Source: Streptomyces sp. NBC_00459
GTDB lineage: Bacteria; Actinomycetota; Actinomycetes; Streptomycetales; Streptomycetaceae
Assembly: GCF_036013955.1 (NCBI RefSeq)
Contig: NZ_CP107903.1
Coordinates: 4,030,001-4,094,000 of the forward strand
Length of the DNA: 64,000 bases
Direction: 5' to 3'
Below the pieces are notes generated by a model. That model saw only the letters and a list, made by a program, of their open reading frames with translations, was not told the origin of the DNA and did no database searches. Of this stretch, positions 42,821-56,469 are shown piece after piece. Position 1 is the first letter of the stretch. Every line of letters begins with the position of its first letter. The position numbers were made by a program, and so were the translations under genes.

Positions 42821-43714
42821 CTACTGTGACAGACACGCTCGATTGAGTACGTAGCGGGTAAGCGGCCGGTAGTAATCAGACCGCACGGCGTCATCAAGTG
42901 GAACGACGACGGACACGCGCCCCTCGGCCTCACCGACGAAGAGCGCGGGATCGTCCGTATCGGCCAGCCCAATGGCCTCGAACCCCAGTTGACCTGCACC
43001 GCAGACCCATCCGTGGTCCCCGATCACCAGCTCCGGGAGCCTCCCGCCGGCTTCGGCGGCGGCCGCCAGAGCCGTCCGAACCGGGAGGGGAGAGTGCGTG
43101 TGTGCGCCCGGCTCACGCCCGGCGGCCCCAGCACCCGGTTCCCGTACGAGCGCGACTCCTCGTACGTAGTCAAGGTTGTACGTGCGTAGACCGAACCGGG
43201 TCGTTATGTCGACAGAGCTACCCTGCGCCGGGGTGAGGACAGCACATCCCGCCGCCGACAGAGCGTCCGCCAGCGCGGCGTAGAAACCGAGCAGTCGGTG
43301 CGGGTGACCGGTCCCCAGAAGTACGGGAGCCCGGCGTCGCACGGCTGCGGAGAGTCGCTCGGCGAAGGCATCGAGGGCCACGAGTGTCCGTTCCGGATCG
43401 ATCACATCACATCCGGAGGTGCACTGCGGATCGGCCGAAACCCCACATTTGTCGGCCATCAGCCCGAGCAGATCCCGTTGCCGCCAAGTCCATTCGGGAT
43501 CGAGTCCGATCAGTACCCGGGGATCACGGGCGGCGAAAAGCCGATAACTCCGCAGACTCTCCTCCCGCGAGGTGGCCACGGGCCCGGCGAGACGGGCGGC
43601 CAGGAGATGGGCACGCAACGCCCCGGCACTCAACACGTCAACGATGGTGGCGCAGCCACCCGCCCCGGATGCCCAATATGCGGGGAACACCCCACAGTTG
43701 GCGTAATCGCACAC
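42821..43714 (-). CDS. Conserved actinobacterial protein, putative phosphatase
   Basis: 297 residues from GTG 43714; a second GTG at 43636 (MLSAGALRAHLL) is the more usual start in Streptomyces homologues as I recall, which would remove 26 residues. It contains LLGTGHPHRLLGFYAALADAL, DITTRFGLRTYNLDYVRGVALV and VIGDHGWVCGAGQLGFEAIGLADTDDPALFVGEAEGRVSV. The family is annotated as a phosphatase in other genomes, but I see no classic phosphatase motif. It lies near bdtA. Confidence 0.75.
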   Translation of the reverse strand: MCDYANCGVFPAYWASGAGGCATIVDVLSAGALRAHLLAARLAGPVATSREESLRSYRLFAARDPRVLIGLDPEWTWRQRDLLGLMADKCGVSADPQCTSGCDVIDPERTLVALDAFAERLSAAVRRRAPVLLGTGHPHRLLGFYAALADALSAAGCAVLTPAQGSSVDITTRFGLRTYNLDYVRGVALVREPGAGAAGREPGAHTHSPLPVRTALAAAAEAGGRLPELVIGDHGWVCGAGQLGFEAIGLADTDDPALFVGEAEGRVSVVVPLDDAVRSDYYRPLTRYVLNRACLSQ

Positions 43715-43854
43715 CTCTCACTCACGGCCGCCGTGACACTGGTGACACTCATGACGGAACAGTGACGAGACACCCAGAACCCTTCCGGCGGTTCTCCCGT
43801 CTCAGAACATGTGCGCACCGAGCGCCAGTTGACCGTCATCACAGGGGGAACACC

Positions 43855-44289
43855 ATGAAGCTGTCCCGTCGCCGAAGCACCACCACCGCCGCTCTCGCGT
43901 CCGTCACCGCTCTCGCCGCCCTCGGCGGCCTGTTCGCCACCGCGGCGCCGGCGTCCGCCGCGTCGAACTCGAGGGCCGAGGACCTCTGTGGCCCCGGCTA
44001 CAAGACCGTCGCCACCACGGCGGTCGGCAGCGTCGGCCGGATCTACGTGACGTGGAGCGAGGCCGAGGGCAAGACCTGCGCGGTGACCCTCCGCAACTCG
44101 ACCGGCCCCCGCACCCAGATCCGCATCGAGCTCAATGTCATCGCCGACCACGAGACCACCTCGGTCCAGGACGCCGACAGGTACCTCAGTTACGCGGGCC
44201 CGGTGTACTACCCGTCCCGTGGCTACTGCGTCCAGTGGTTCGGCGCGATCAACGGCGTCCAGGGGTCCGGCACGGGCGTCTGCAACTGA
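43855..44289 (+). CDS. Spore-associated protein A (SapA)-like secreted protein
   Basis: 144 residues. A Sec signal peptide (MKLSRRRSTTTAALASVTALAALGGLF ... ASA) precedes a domain with the SapA pattern CGPGYKTV, GRIYVTW, GKTCAVTLRNSTG, YLSYAGPVYYPSRGYCVQWFGAI and final VC. Four cysteines suggest two disulfides. SapA is a small protein of the spore surface in S. coelicolor. CAGGGGGAA lies 7 nt before the ATG. It is near other developmental genes. Confidence 0.82.
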   Translation: MKLSRRRSTTTAALASVTALAALGGLFATAAPASAASNSRAEDLCGPGYKTVATTAVGSVGRIYVTWSEAEGKTCAVTLRNSTGPRTQIRIELNVIADHETTSVQDADRYLSYAGPVYYPSRGYCVQWFGAINGVQGSGTGVCN

Positions 44290-44388
44290 CGTCGGCGCGC
44301 GTCCCGCACAGGAATCGACCCCGGCACCGAGCCCGCGACCAGGGCTGCCGGGGTCGGCTCCCCGCGCACCCACAGCCGGCGTCACCAC

Positions 44389-45564
44389 CTACGCCAGCAA
44401 CCCCCGCAACGGGAAAACCGCCTTGCGTGCCGCGATGACCGCCTGGTCCAACCGGTCGGCGGGGTCGTAGCCCGACTCCCAGTCGGCGTAGGACACCGGC
44501 CACCGCCCGTCCGTCATCCGCGCGGGCGCCAACTGCCGCGTACGCGCGAACACTTCCTGCCGCCACCCCTCCGGGATCACGGCCGTGGGCTCGACAGCCC
44601 GCCCCGCCGCGATCGCCACCAGGTGCGTCCAGGACCGAGGTACGACCTCCACCACCGCGTATCCGCCGCCGCCCAGGGCGATCCACTTCCCGTCGGCGTA
44701 CTCGTGCGCGAGGTCGTGACAGGCGACCTGCACCGCCCGCTGCGCGTCCAACGACACGGCGAGATGCGCGAGCGGATCCTCGAAGTGGGTGTCGGCCCCG
44801 TGCTGGGTGACGATCACCTGCGGCCGGAAGTCGGCGATCAGCTCGGGCACGACCGCGTGGAAGGCCCGCAGCCACCCGGCGTCCCCGGTCCCGGCCGGCA
44901 GCGCGACGTTGGCCGCGCTTCCCTCCGCCGGGCCCGCCGCCCCGGTCTCCTCGGGCCACCCGGTCTGCGGGAACAGCGTGCGCGGATGCTCGTGCAGCGA
45001 GATCGTCAGAACCCGCGGGTCCTCCCAGAACGCCGCCTGGACGCCGTCCCCGTGATGCACGTCCACATCCACGTAAGCGACCCGCTCGGCCCCCAGCTCC
45101 AGAAGCCGGGCGATGGCCAACGAGGCGTCGTTGTAGATGCAGAACCCGGACGCGCCCCCGGGCATCGCGTGATGCAGGCCACCCGCGAAGTTGACGGCGT
45201 GCAGCGCCTCCCCGCGCCACACCGCCTCGGCGGCTCCCACCGACTGCCCGGCGATCAACGCGGACACCTCGTGCATCCCGGCGAAGGCGGGATCGTCGAC
45301 GGTCCCCAGCCCGTACGACTGGTCGGCCGCCCCCGGATCGGCGGAGGCCGCCTTGACCGCCTCGATGTAGTCCTCACGGTGCACCAGCCGCAGGGTCGAC
45401 TCCCCGGCGGGCTTCGCCGAGACCACGTCCACTTCCCGGTCGAGCCCGAAGGCGTCGACGAGTCGCCGGGTCAGGGCTAGCCGGACCGGATCCATCGGGT
45501 GGTCCGGACCGAAGTCATACCCCGTTACTGCCTCGTCCCACATCAGCTGTGCGCGCCCGCTCAT
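44389..45564 (-). CDS. acuC: Acetoin utilisation protein AcuC (histone deacetylase family)
   Basis: 391 residues. HDAC zinc-site residues appear in LHHAMPGGASGFCIYND and VDVDVHHGDGVQAAF, and QHGADTHFEDPLAHL; GGGGYAVVEVVPRSW near the end. It would remove acetyl groups from lysine, possibly of acetyl-CoA synthetase. Start ATG 45564; GTG 45573 is in frame. Its first about 50 bp overlap the 3' end of the MFS gene, so the two are coupled. Confidence 0.92.
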   Translation of the reverse strand: MSGRAQLMWDEAVTGYDFGPDHPMDPVRLALTRRLVDAFGLDREVDVVSAKPAGESTLRLVHREDYIEAVKAASADPGAADQSYGLGTVDDPAFAGMHEVSALIAGQSVGAAEAVWRGEALHAVNFAGGLHHAMPGGASGFCIYNDASLAIARLLELGAERVAYVDVDVHHGDGVQAAFWEDPRVLTISLHEHPRTLFPQTGWPEETGAAGPAEGSAANVALPAGTGDAGWLRAFHAVVPELIADFRPQVIVTQHGADTHFEDPLAHLAVSLDAQRAVQVACHDLAHEYADGKWIALGGGGYAVVEVVPRSWTHLVAIAAGRAVEPTAVIPEGWRQEVFARTRQLAPARMTDGRWPVSYADWESGYDPADRLDQAVIAARKAVFPLRGLLA

Positions 45565-46762
45565 GCCCGTCACCGTATCCGGCGGGTCCAGGATCGAACG
45601 ACCCCGCGTACCTCAACGTCACCAGGACCAACACCATCGGGACGAGCATCGCCCCCCGGTAGCTCCACAGATCACCCAGCGCCCCCACCAGAGGCGAACC
45701 GACCAGGAAGCCCACATAGTTGAAGATGTTGAGCCGCGCGACGGCGGCATCCGACGCCCCGGGGAACAACCGCCCGGCAGCGGCGAAGGTCTGCGGCACG
45801 ATCACACACAACCCGAGCCCCAGCAACGTGAACCCGAGCATCCCGACCCACGCCCCGGGCGCCACGGCCACCACGCCGAACCCGAGCGCCGCCACCAGCG
45901 CCCCCGCCCGCACTACGGCCACGGCCCCGAACCTCCGCACCCCGATGTCCCCGATGGTCCGCCCGATGAGCGTGGTGACCATGTACACGTTGTACGGGAC
46001 GGTGGCGAGCTGCTCCGAACTCCCGAGCACGTCCTTCAGATACTTCGCACTCCAGTTGGAGACCGTCGAGTCCCCGATGTAGGCGAACGTCATCACCAGA
46101 CACAGCGGCAGCAGCATCCTGAAGACGAGACCGCCAGAGCCGGCCCCTCCACCGAGCGCCTCACCCGGCACCGAGTCGGACTTCGACTCGTCCCCGCCCC
46201 CGTCCCGCGCATCGACGTACCACCGGCTTCCGACCAGCGCGAGCGGCAACATCACGGCCACCACCGGCAGGTAGGACACGAAGAGGTCGAGATGCCAGTG
46301 CGCACCCACCCAGGCCAGCGAGGCCCCGATGATCCCGCCCAGGCTGAACGCCGCATGGAACCCGAGCATGATGCTGCGCCCGTACGCCCGCTGCAGACTC
46401 ACCCCGAGCATGTTCATCGAGGCGTCGAGCCCACCGACGGCCAGCCCGAACGCCCCCAGCGCCACCGCGACCTCGGCCACATGGTCCCCGGCGCCGACAC
46501 CGAGCAACGCCAGGAGTACGACGGGCTGCGACCACCTCAGTACGAGGCTGGGCGGCACCCTCTTCACCAACTGCTCGGCGCACACACTGCCGACCCCGGC
46601 CAGCACCGGCACTGCGGCGAGGAAGAGGGGCAGCAGCGCGTCGGAAATACCGTACCGGTCCTGAATGGCCGGGATCCGTGTCACGAGCAGCGCGAAGGCG
46701 GCGCCCTGGGCGAAAAAGCTGAACGCCAGCGAGGCCCTGCCGCGCCGCAGCACATCTGTCAT
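45515..46762 (-). CDS. MFS transporter
   Basis: 415 residues with 12 predicted TM helices. It opens MTDVLRRGRASLAFSFFAQGAAFALLVTRIPAIQDRYGISDA, a type seen in sugar/metabolite MFS of the FucP/YbjJ style. A charged loop sits in the middle (DGGGDESKSDSVPGEALGGG). Substrate unknown. It overlaps acuC at its 3' end by about 50 bp. Confidence 0.87.
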   Translation of the reverse strand: MTDVLRRGRASLAFSFFAQGAAFALLVTRIPAIQDRYGISDALLPLFLAAVPVLAGVGSVCAEQLVKRVPPSLVLRWSQPVVLLALLGVGAGDHVAEVAVALGAFGLAVGGLDASMNMLGVSLQRAYGRSIMLGFHAAFSLGGIIGASLAWVGAHWHLDLFVSYLPVVAVMLPLALVGSRWYVDARDGGGDESKSDSVPGEALGGGAGSGGLVFRMLLPLCLVMTFAYIGDSTVSNWSAKYLKDVLGSSEQLATVPYNVYMVTTLIGRTIGDIGVRRFGAVAVVRAGALVAALGFGVVAVAPGAWVGMLGFTLLGLGLCVIVPQTFAAAGRLFPGASDAAVARLNIFNYVGFLVGSPLVGALGDLWSYRGAMLVPMVLVLVTLRYAGSFDPGPAGYGDGHERARTADVGRGSNGV

Positions 46763-46855
46763 GGCGGCGAGCGTAGGGCCCCGGCTTACTCGTGGGTAGA
46801 TGCTCAGGAAGATGAATTCCGCTCACCTTTGATCTCACCCAGAAACAACACCCCG

Positions 46856-47599
46856 CTAGGCACGTTGAGTAATCACCACATCACAACGGGTACCGAAATC
46901 GGCGCCAATTCCAGCCACGCCGGCGTCGCTGCCACGATCGCGATACCGAGCGACCTCATCGCGGAGCATCCCCTTCATGGGATCAACGGCAAGCGCACCG
47001 CCGACGAGAACGGCCCCCAGCATCGCCCCGACCATCACGAGGGTGCCGAGCCAGACCATGGTGTCGACGGGGAGGACGTACACCCCCACGATCCGCGCGA
47101 CGCACTCCCCCAGCAGAGCAACGCCCCACACCACCGAGAAGGTCCGCTCGGCCCGCCGGAACGGCATGGACCCGGCGGCCAACCGCTGCCAGGCGGCGTC
47201 GCGCTCGGCGTCCCCCCTGATGAGGAACGGCTTCATCCCCTCGGTCATCATCGGCCGTCCCAGGCGGACCGACACCAGCACTCCGATTCCGACGACACTG
47301 CTGACCCCGCTGTCCTTCAGGAGCATCAGCCGAGCGTCCCCGGCGACAAAACTGAGCAGCACGCCCACGACATTGACCGCGAGGATGAGCGCGGCCATCG
47401 CGTTGACCGTCCGCCCCCGCACCACGCTCCACCCGGTCCGCACCGCGGGAACGGCACTGCTCCACCCGAGTGCGGCGACGGCACTCATCCCGAGCCCGTC
47501 CCTGAACACGTAGTACGACCCGACGGGAACCGCCACATCGAGGACCAAGGGCAGAAGGCTCCGGCGAAGGGCGGCCGAGTTCGTCATCACTGTTGTCAT
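46856..47599 (-). CDS. VC0807 family membrane protein
   Basis: 247 residues with about six TM helices: LLPLVLDVAVPVGSYYVFRDGLGMSAVAALGWSSAVPAVRT at the start is the VC0807 signature, and RAERTFSVVWGVALLGECVARIV follows in the middle. The C-terminus is polar. Starts ATG-ACA-ACA-GTG-ATG, so a second ATG may be used. Function unknown. Co-directional with the MFS gene 93 bp downstream. Confidence 0.85.
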   Translation of the reverse strand: MTTVMTNSAALRRSLLPLVLDVAVPVGSYYVFRDGLGMSAVAALGWSSAVPAVRTGWSVVRGRTVNAMAALILAVNVVGVLLSFVAGDARLMLLKDSGVSSVVGIGVLVSVRLGRPMMTEGMKPFLIRGDAERDAAWQRLAAGSMPFRRAERTFSVVWGVALLGECVARIVGVYVLPVDTMVWLGTLVMVGAMLGAVLVGGALAVDPMKGMLRDEVARYRDRGSDAGVAGIGADFGTRCDVVITQRA

Positions 47600-47691
47600 G
47601 CCTCAAGCCTCGCGGTCACCCCGCCCCCGCCAACAGAAACGATCGTCCAGATCCGGGGATGACAATTGTCAGCCGCCGCCCGTGCCCAACC

Positions 47692-48336
47692 TCAAACGAC
47701 CAGCTCAGCCAACTCGCCCATACTGCCGAAGAGTTGAGTGGCCCCGACCAGCCGCTCGGCAGGGGTCATGGCGGTGAACCCCAGCACGTCCATCCCGGCG
47801 GCAACAGCGGCCCGCACCCCCAGCGGACTGTCCTCCACCACCACACACCGGTCAGCCGCCACTCCCATGCGCTCCGCCGCATGGAGAAACAGATCCGGCG
47901 CCGGCTTCCCCCGCCCCACATCCTGGGCACTGAAAACCCGCCCGGCGTCGAACCACCGCTCAAGCCCGGTAGTCCGATGCCCCACCCGAATCCGCTCATG
48001 ACTCCCGGAGGAGGCCACGCAGTACGGCACTCCGTCAGCCCTCAACTTCTCCAGTACGTCGACCACGCCGGCCACCGGCTTCAGCTCCCGCTCGAAGGCA
48101 GCGAACACCCGCCCGTGAAAGACGTCATCGAAGTCGTCCGGCAACCGCCGCCCACTCCGCTCCTCCACCAGATCGTGTACGCGGTGCATGGCGGACCCCA
48201 TGTAGTCACGGAGGGAGTCCTCATAGGAGGTCGGATGCCCGAGCTCGGTGAGATAGGCGGCCAGAAGCGTGTTGGAAATCGACTCACTGTCGACGAGAAC
48301 ACCGTCGTTGTCGAAGATGACGAGGTCGTAGCGCAT
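47692..48336 (-). CDS. HAD family hydrolase (beta-phosphoglucomutase/phosphoglycolate phosphatase-like)
   Basis: 214 residues. HAD motif I is IFDNDGVLVDSE (D8, D10), motif II is VASSG, motif III lysine in RGKPAPDLF, motif IV in VVVEDSPLGV. A helical cap lies after motif I. Substrate not evident. It is the gene nearest to the rRNA operon's 5S end. Confidence 0.9.
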   Translation of the reverse strand: MRYDLVIFDNDGVLVDSESISNTLLAAYLTELGHPTSYEDSLRDYMGSAMHRVHDLVEERSGRRLPDDFDDVFHGRVFAAFERELKPVAGVVDVLEKLRADGVPYCVASSGSHERIRVGHRTTGLERWFDAGRVFSAQDVGRGKPAPDLFLHAAERMGVAADRCVVVEDSPLGVRAAVAAGMDVLGFTAMTPAERLVGATQLFGSMGELAELVV

Positions 48337-48373
48337 AACTGGACCCTAAATGACCGGACGACTCTGAAACGCA

Positions 48374-48412
48374 GAAAAGCCCTGTACCGGTGAACCCGGT
48401 ACAGGGCTTTTC
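48374..48412 (-). terminator. rRNA operon terminator, 17-bp stem
   Basis: GAAAAGCCCTGTACCGG pairs perfectly with its complement around a TGAAC loop, just past the 5S 3' end. A T-run in the right arm on the minus strand ends transcription. Confidence 0.9.
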
Positions 48413-48421
48413 GCAATATTT

Positions 48422-48540
48422 GTTCGGCGGTGTCCTACTCTCCCACAGGGTCCCCCCTGCAGTACCATCGGCGCTGTGAGGCTTAGCTTCCGGGTTCGGA
48501 ATGTAACCGGGCGTTTCCCTCACGCTATGACCACCGAAAC
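48422..48540 (-). rRNA. 5S ribosomal RNA
   Basis: On the minus strand the sequence begins GTTTCGGTGGTCATAGCG and ends GGACACCGCCGAAC, with loops matching Streptomyces 5S rRNA (CCGAACCCGGAAGCTAAG). About 119 nt. Confidence 0.95.
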
Positions 48541-48637
48541 ACGGTGAAACACATATCAACCGCACCACACCCGGTGGCCCCGGGCATGGGGTTGTTCGTG
48601 GTTTCAGAACCAACACAGTGGACGCGAGCAACTGAGG

Positions 48638-53605
<4,968 letters not shown>

Positions 53606-54282
53606 ATGTCAACCCGTAATCGGGTCACACCACGAGAGCGGAACAGTCAAGCGGAATAAGCCCGACCGTTCACAGCGTCCTCGCTGTGTTTACTGCTTCA
53701 AAGGAACCTCGTCCTCCCGAACGGGAGAGACGGGGTATCAACAAACTTGGCGTTGATTTTTGGCACGCTGTTGAGTTCTCAAGGAACGGACGCTTCCTTC
53801 GTACTCACCCTCTCGGGCTTTCCTCCGGGCAGTTTCCCTTCGGTCTTGCGCTTCCGACTCTACCAGACCGTTTCCGTATCCGATTTCCTCGGTGCTTTCC
53901 AGGATCCCGCTTTCGCGTTTCCCTTTCCGGCGACTCCGACTCTATCAGATCCTTTCGGGCCTGATTCCCAGTCAGCGGGGCTTGTCTTCCCGGCTGTTGG
54001 GCCGTTCCGACGAGTGAGACTTTAGCGGATTCCCTGCCTCCCGAGCCAATCGGGGGGTGTGCCCTTTCGAACGCGGATTCCTCATTTCACAAATACGCAT
54101 GCCAATGACATGCCAGCGGCGCGACGACAGCTCGTCGACCGTTGCTCGGTACCTGTGGAATGGCTGTCCGGGGACCGACCGGGGTCGGCGCTCACGTCGA
54201 ACAACTCGGAGAACACTACGTATGGGCCTAGGGAGTGTCAACTCGGTGTCGGAGGGGGCACTGGCGGCGTAGTCTCGTGGAT
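53606..54282 (-). promoter_or_regulatory. rRNA leader and promoter region
   Basis: 677 bp without a protein gene, covering the rRNA leader and, beyond about 54030, part of the trpS upstream region. On the minus strand, TAGAGTC occurs at 53856-53862 and 53938-53944 and TAAAGTC at 54018-54024, each likely a -10 box; two share GA...TCTG.TAGAGTCGGA. Clear -35 boxes were not found. A TTGAGAACT box lies in the leader. Confidence 0.6.
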
Positions 54283-54324
54283 GTGACTACGCATACGTGC
54301 ACCCAGCAGTGGTGGGTCGCCTGA
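54283..54324 (+). CDS. trpS leader peptide with tandem Trp codons
   Basis: 13 codons: MTTHTCTQQWWVA, starting with GTG and with two adjacent TGG codons before the stop. TAGTCT 7 nt before the GTG suggests a leaderless transcript start. Ribosome stalling at the Trp codons would control the downstream hairpins. It matches the leader-peptide attenuator described for S. coelicolor trpRS1. Confidence 0.85.
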   Translation: MTTHTCTQQWWVA

Positions 54325-54325
54325 C

Positions 54326-54382
54326 GGCGGCCGTACTCACGTATGTACCCAACGGCCGCCGCCTCGGCGGCCGTTGTTGTTT
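54326..54382 (+). promoter_or_regulatory. trpS transcription attenuator
   Basis: GGCGGCCGT occurs at 54326-54334 and again at 54366-54374, and both can pair with ACGGCCGCC at 54352-54360. The first pairing is an antiterminator; the second (11 bp with flanking bases, plus TTGTTT) is a terminator. A ribosome at the stop codon masks the first copy; one stalled at the Trp codons leaves it free. Confidence 0.85.
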
Positions 54383-54441
54383 CTCCCTCCAGGGGGTCGG
54401 CCGGCCGGGTGCGGTGGTCTCGACCAGGAGGTGGAGAAGAG

Positions 54442-55491
54442 ATGACGCGGGTCTTCAGTGGGATCAAGCCGACCGGGCATCTGACACTGGGGAACTACCT
54501 GGGGGCCATGCGGCGGTGGGCCGCGGTGGACCAGCACCGGGCTGACTCCCTGTTCTGCATCGTCGATCTGCACGCGCTGACCGTGGACCACGATCCCGCG
54601 CGCGTGCGGCGGCTCAGTCGGCAGGCGGCCACGCTGCTGCTGGCTTCGGGGCTCGACCCGGAGCTGTGCACCGTCTTCGTACAGAGTCATGTGGATGAGC
54701 ACACGCGGCTGTCGTACGTGCTGGAGTGCGTCGCGTCCGACGGGGAGATGCGGCGGATGATCCAGTACAGGGAGAAGGCGGCCCGGGAGCGGGCGCGGGG
54801 TGGGAGTGTGCGGCTGTCGTTGCTGACGTATCCCGTGCTGATGGCGGCGGACATCCTGGCGTACGGGGCCGATGAGGTGCCGGTCGGGGACGATCAGACG
54901 CAGCATGTCGAGCTGACCCGGGATCTGGCGGTGCGGTTCAACCAGCGGTACGGGCATACGTTCGTGGTGCCGAGGGCCACGCGTCCGGCGGTGGGCGCGC
55001 GGGTCATGAATCTGCAGGACCCGGCGTCGAAGATGGGGAAGAGCGAGGACGTCGGGCCCGGGATCGTCTATCTGCTCGATGAGCCCGATGTGGTGCGGAA
55101 GAAGATCATGCGTGCCGTGACCGACAGCGGGCGGGATGTCGAGTACGACCCGGAGGGGCGGCCCGGGGTCGCGAATCTGCTGGAGATTCTGGCGGCCTGT
55201 ACGGGTGGGGAACCGTCGGAGCTGGGTGGTGTGTATCAGTCGTACGGGGATTTGAAGAAGGACGTCGCGGAGGCCGTGGTCGAGGCTCTCGGGCCCCTGC
55301 GGGATCGGCACAGGGAGTTGTGTGCGGATCCCGCGTTTGTGGAGGGCGTGCTGCGGGACGGGGCGGAGAGAGCGCGGGCGATGGCTCGGCCGACCGTTGA
55401 TGCCGCCTACCGTGCGATCGGGCTGCTGCCTGCGGCCTCCGAGGCGGAGGCCGTGACCGAGTCCGTGGCGGTGGTGAACATGGGCCGGTAG
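54442..55491 (+). CDS. trpS: Tryptophan--tRNA ligase
   Basis: 349 residues. HIGH motif HLTLGN (13-18), KMSKS motif KMGKS (197-201). Between are the Trp-binding residues (YPVLMAADILAYGADEVPVGDDQTQH). It charges tRNA-Trp; the S. coelicolor homologue TrpRS1 is the indolmycin-resistant, inducible one. The start codon has AGGAGGTGGAG upstream. Expression is likely attenuated by the leader described above. Convergent with proC, 18 bp away. Confidence 0.94.
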   Translation: MTRVFSGIKPTGHLTLGNYLGAMRRWAAVDQHRADSLFCIVDLHALTVDHDPARVRRLSRQAATLLLASGLDPELCTVFVQSHVDEHTRLSYVLECVASDGEMRRMIQYREKAARERARGGSVRLSLLTYPVLMAADILAYGADEVPVGDDQTQHVELTRDLAVRFNQRYGHTFVVPRATRPAVGARVMNLQDPASKMGKSEDVGPGIVYLLDEPDVVRKKIMRAVTDSGRDVEYDPEGRPGVANLLEILAACTGGEPSELGGVYQSYGDLKKDVAEAVVEALGPLRDRHRELCADPAFVEGVLRDGAERARAMARPTVDAAYRAIGLLPAASEAEAVTESVAVVNMGR

Positions 55492-55509
55492 GCGCGGTGG
55501 CGGCCGGAC

Positions 55510-56319
55510 TCAGTTGTTGCCGGCGGCCAGGGCTCGGCTGCGGTCGCGGGCGGCTTCGAGGGCGGCGATGAGGGCGGCTCGTACGCCGTGGTTCTCCAGT
55601 TCGCGGATGGCGCTGATGGTGGTGCCCGCGGGAGACGTGACGTTCTCGCGGAGCTTCACCGGGTGTTCGCCGCTGTCGCGGAGCATCACGGCGGCGCCGA
55701 TCGCGGACTGGACGATCAGGTCGTGGGCCTTGTCGCGGGGCAGGCCGAGCAGGATGCCCGCGTCCGTCATGGCTTCGACGAGGTAGAAGAAGTACGCCGG
55801 GCCGGAGCCGGAGAGCGCGGTGCAGGCGTCCTGCTGGGACTCGGGGACGCGGAGCGTCTTGCCTACGGCGCCGAAGATCTCCTCGGTGTGGGCGAGGTGG
55901 TCGGCGGTGGCGTGGCTGCCGGCGGAGATGACCGACATGGCCTCGTCCACGAGGGCCGGGGTGTTCGTCATGACGCGGACGACCGGGGTGCCGGTGGTGA
56001 GACGGGCCTCGATGGACGTCGTGGTGATGCCTGCGGCTCCGCTGATGACCAGGCGGTCGGCGGGGACGTGGGGCGCGAGCTCGTCGAGGAGGGTGCCCAT
56101 GTCCTGCGGTTTGACCGTGAGGATCAGGGTGTCGGCGGTCTTCGCTGCCTCTGGGTTGGTGACCGGGGTCACTCCGTAGCGGGTGCGGAGTTCTTCGGCT
56201 CGCTCCGGGCGGCGGGCGGTGACCAGGAGGTCGGCGGGGGCCCAGCCGGCTCGGATCATTCCGCTGAGCAGCGCTTCGCCGATTTTGCCTGTGCCGAGGA
56301 CTGCGACTTTTTGGGTCAT
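55510..56319 (-). CDS. proC: Pyrroline-5-carboxylate reductase
   Basis: 269 residues. N-terminal Rossmann loop VAVLGTGKIGEALLSGMI, then VKPQDMGTLL, MTNTPALV and the ProC signature LSGSGPAYFFYLVEAMTDAGILLGL, with a C-terminal helix ending ALAAGNN. It reduces pyrroline-5-carboxylate to proline with NADPH. The start is the ATG of MTQKVAV. Confidence 0.95.
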   Translation of the reverse strand: MTQKVAVLGTGKIGEALLSGMIRAGWAPADLLVTARRPERAEELRTRYGVTPVTNPEAAKTADTLILTVKPQDMGTLLDELAPHVPADRLVISGAAGITTTSIEARLTTGTPVVRVMTNTPALVDEAMSVISAGSHATADHLAHTEEIFGAVGKTLRVPESQQDACTALSGSGPAYFFYLVEAMTDAGILLGLPRDKAHDLIVQSAIGAAVMLRDSGEHPVKLRENVTSPAGTTISAIRELENHGVRAALIAALEAARDRSRALAAGNN

Positions 56320-56469
56320 GGTTGCGGTGCCCTCCGGGGGTTGCGTCGTCCGGGGCCATCCTCGCATCGGGGGCGGGTGGGTGGGGTCGGTGTCCGGTGG
56401 GCGGGATGTCGCTCGCCCCCGCTCTCGCCACCTCTGCCCGTCCCACCCACCCCGTTCGGATCCCATGTG

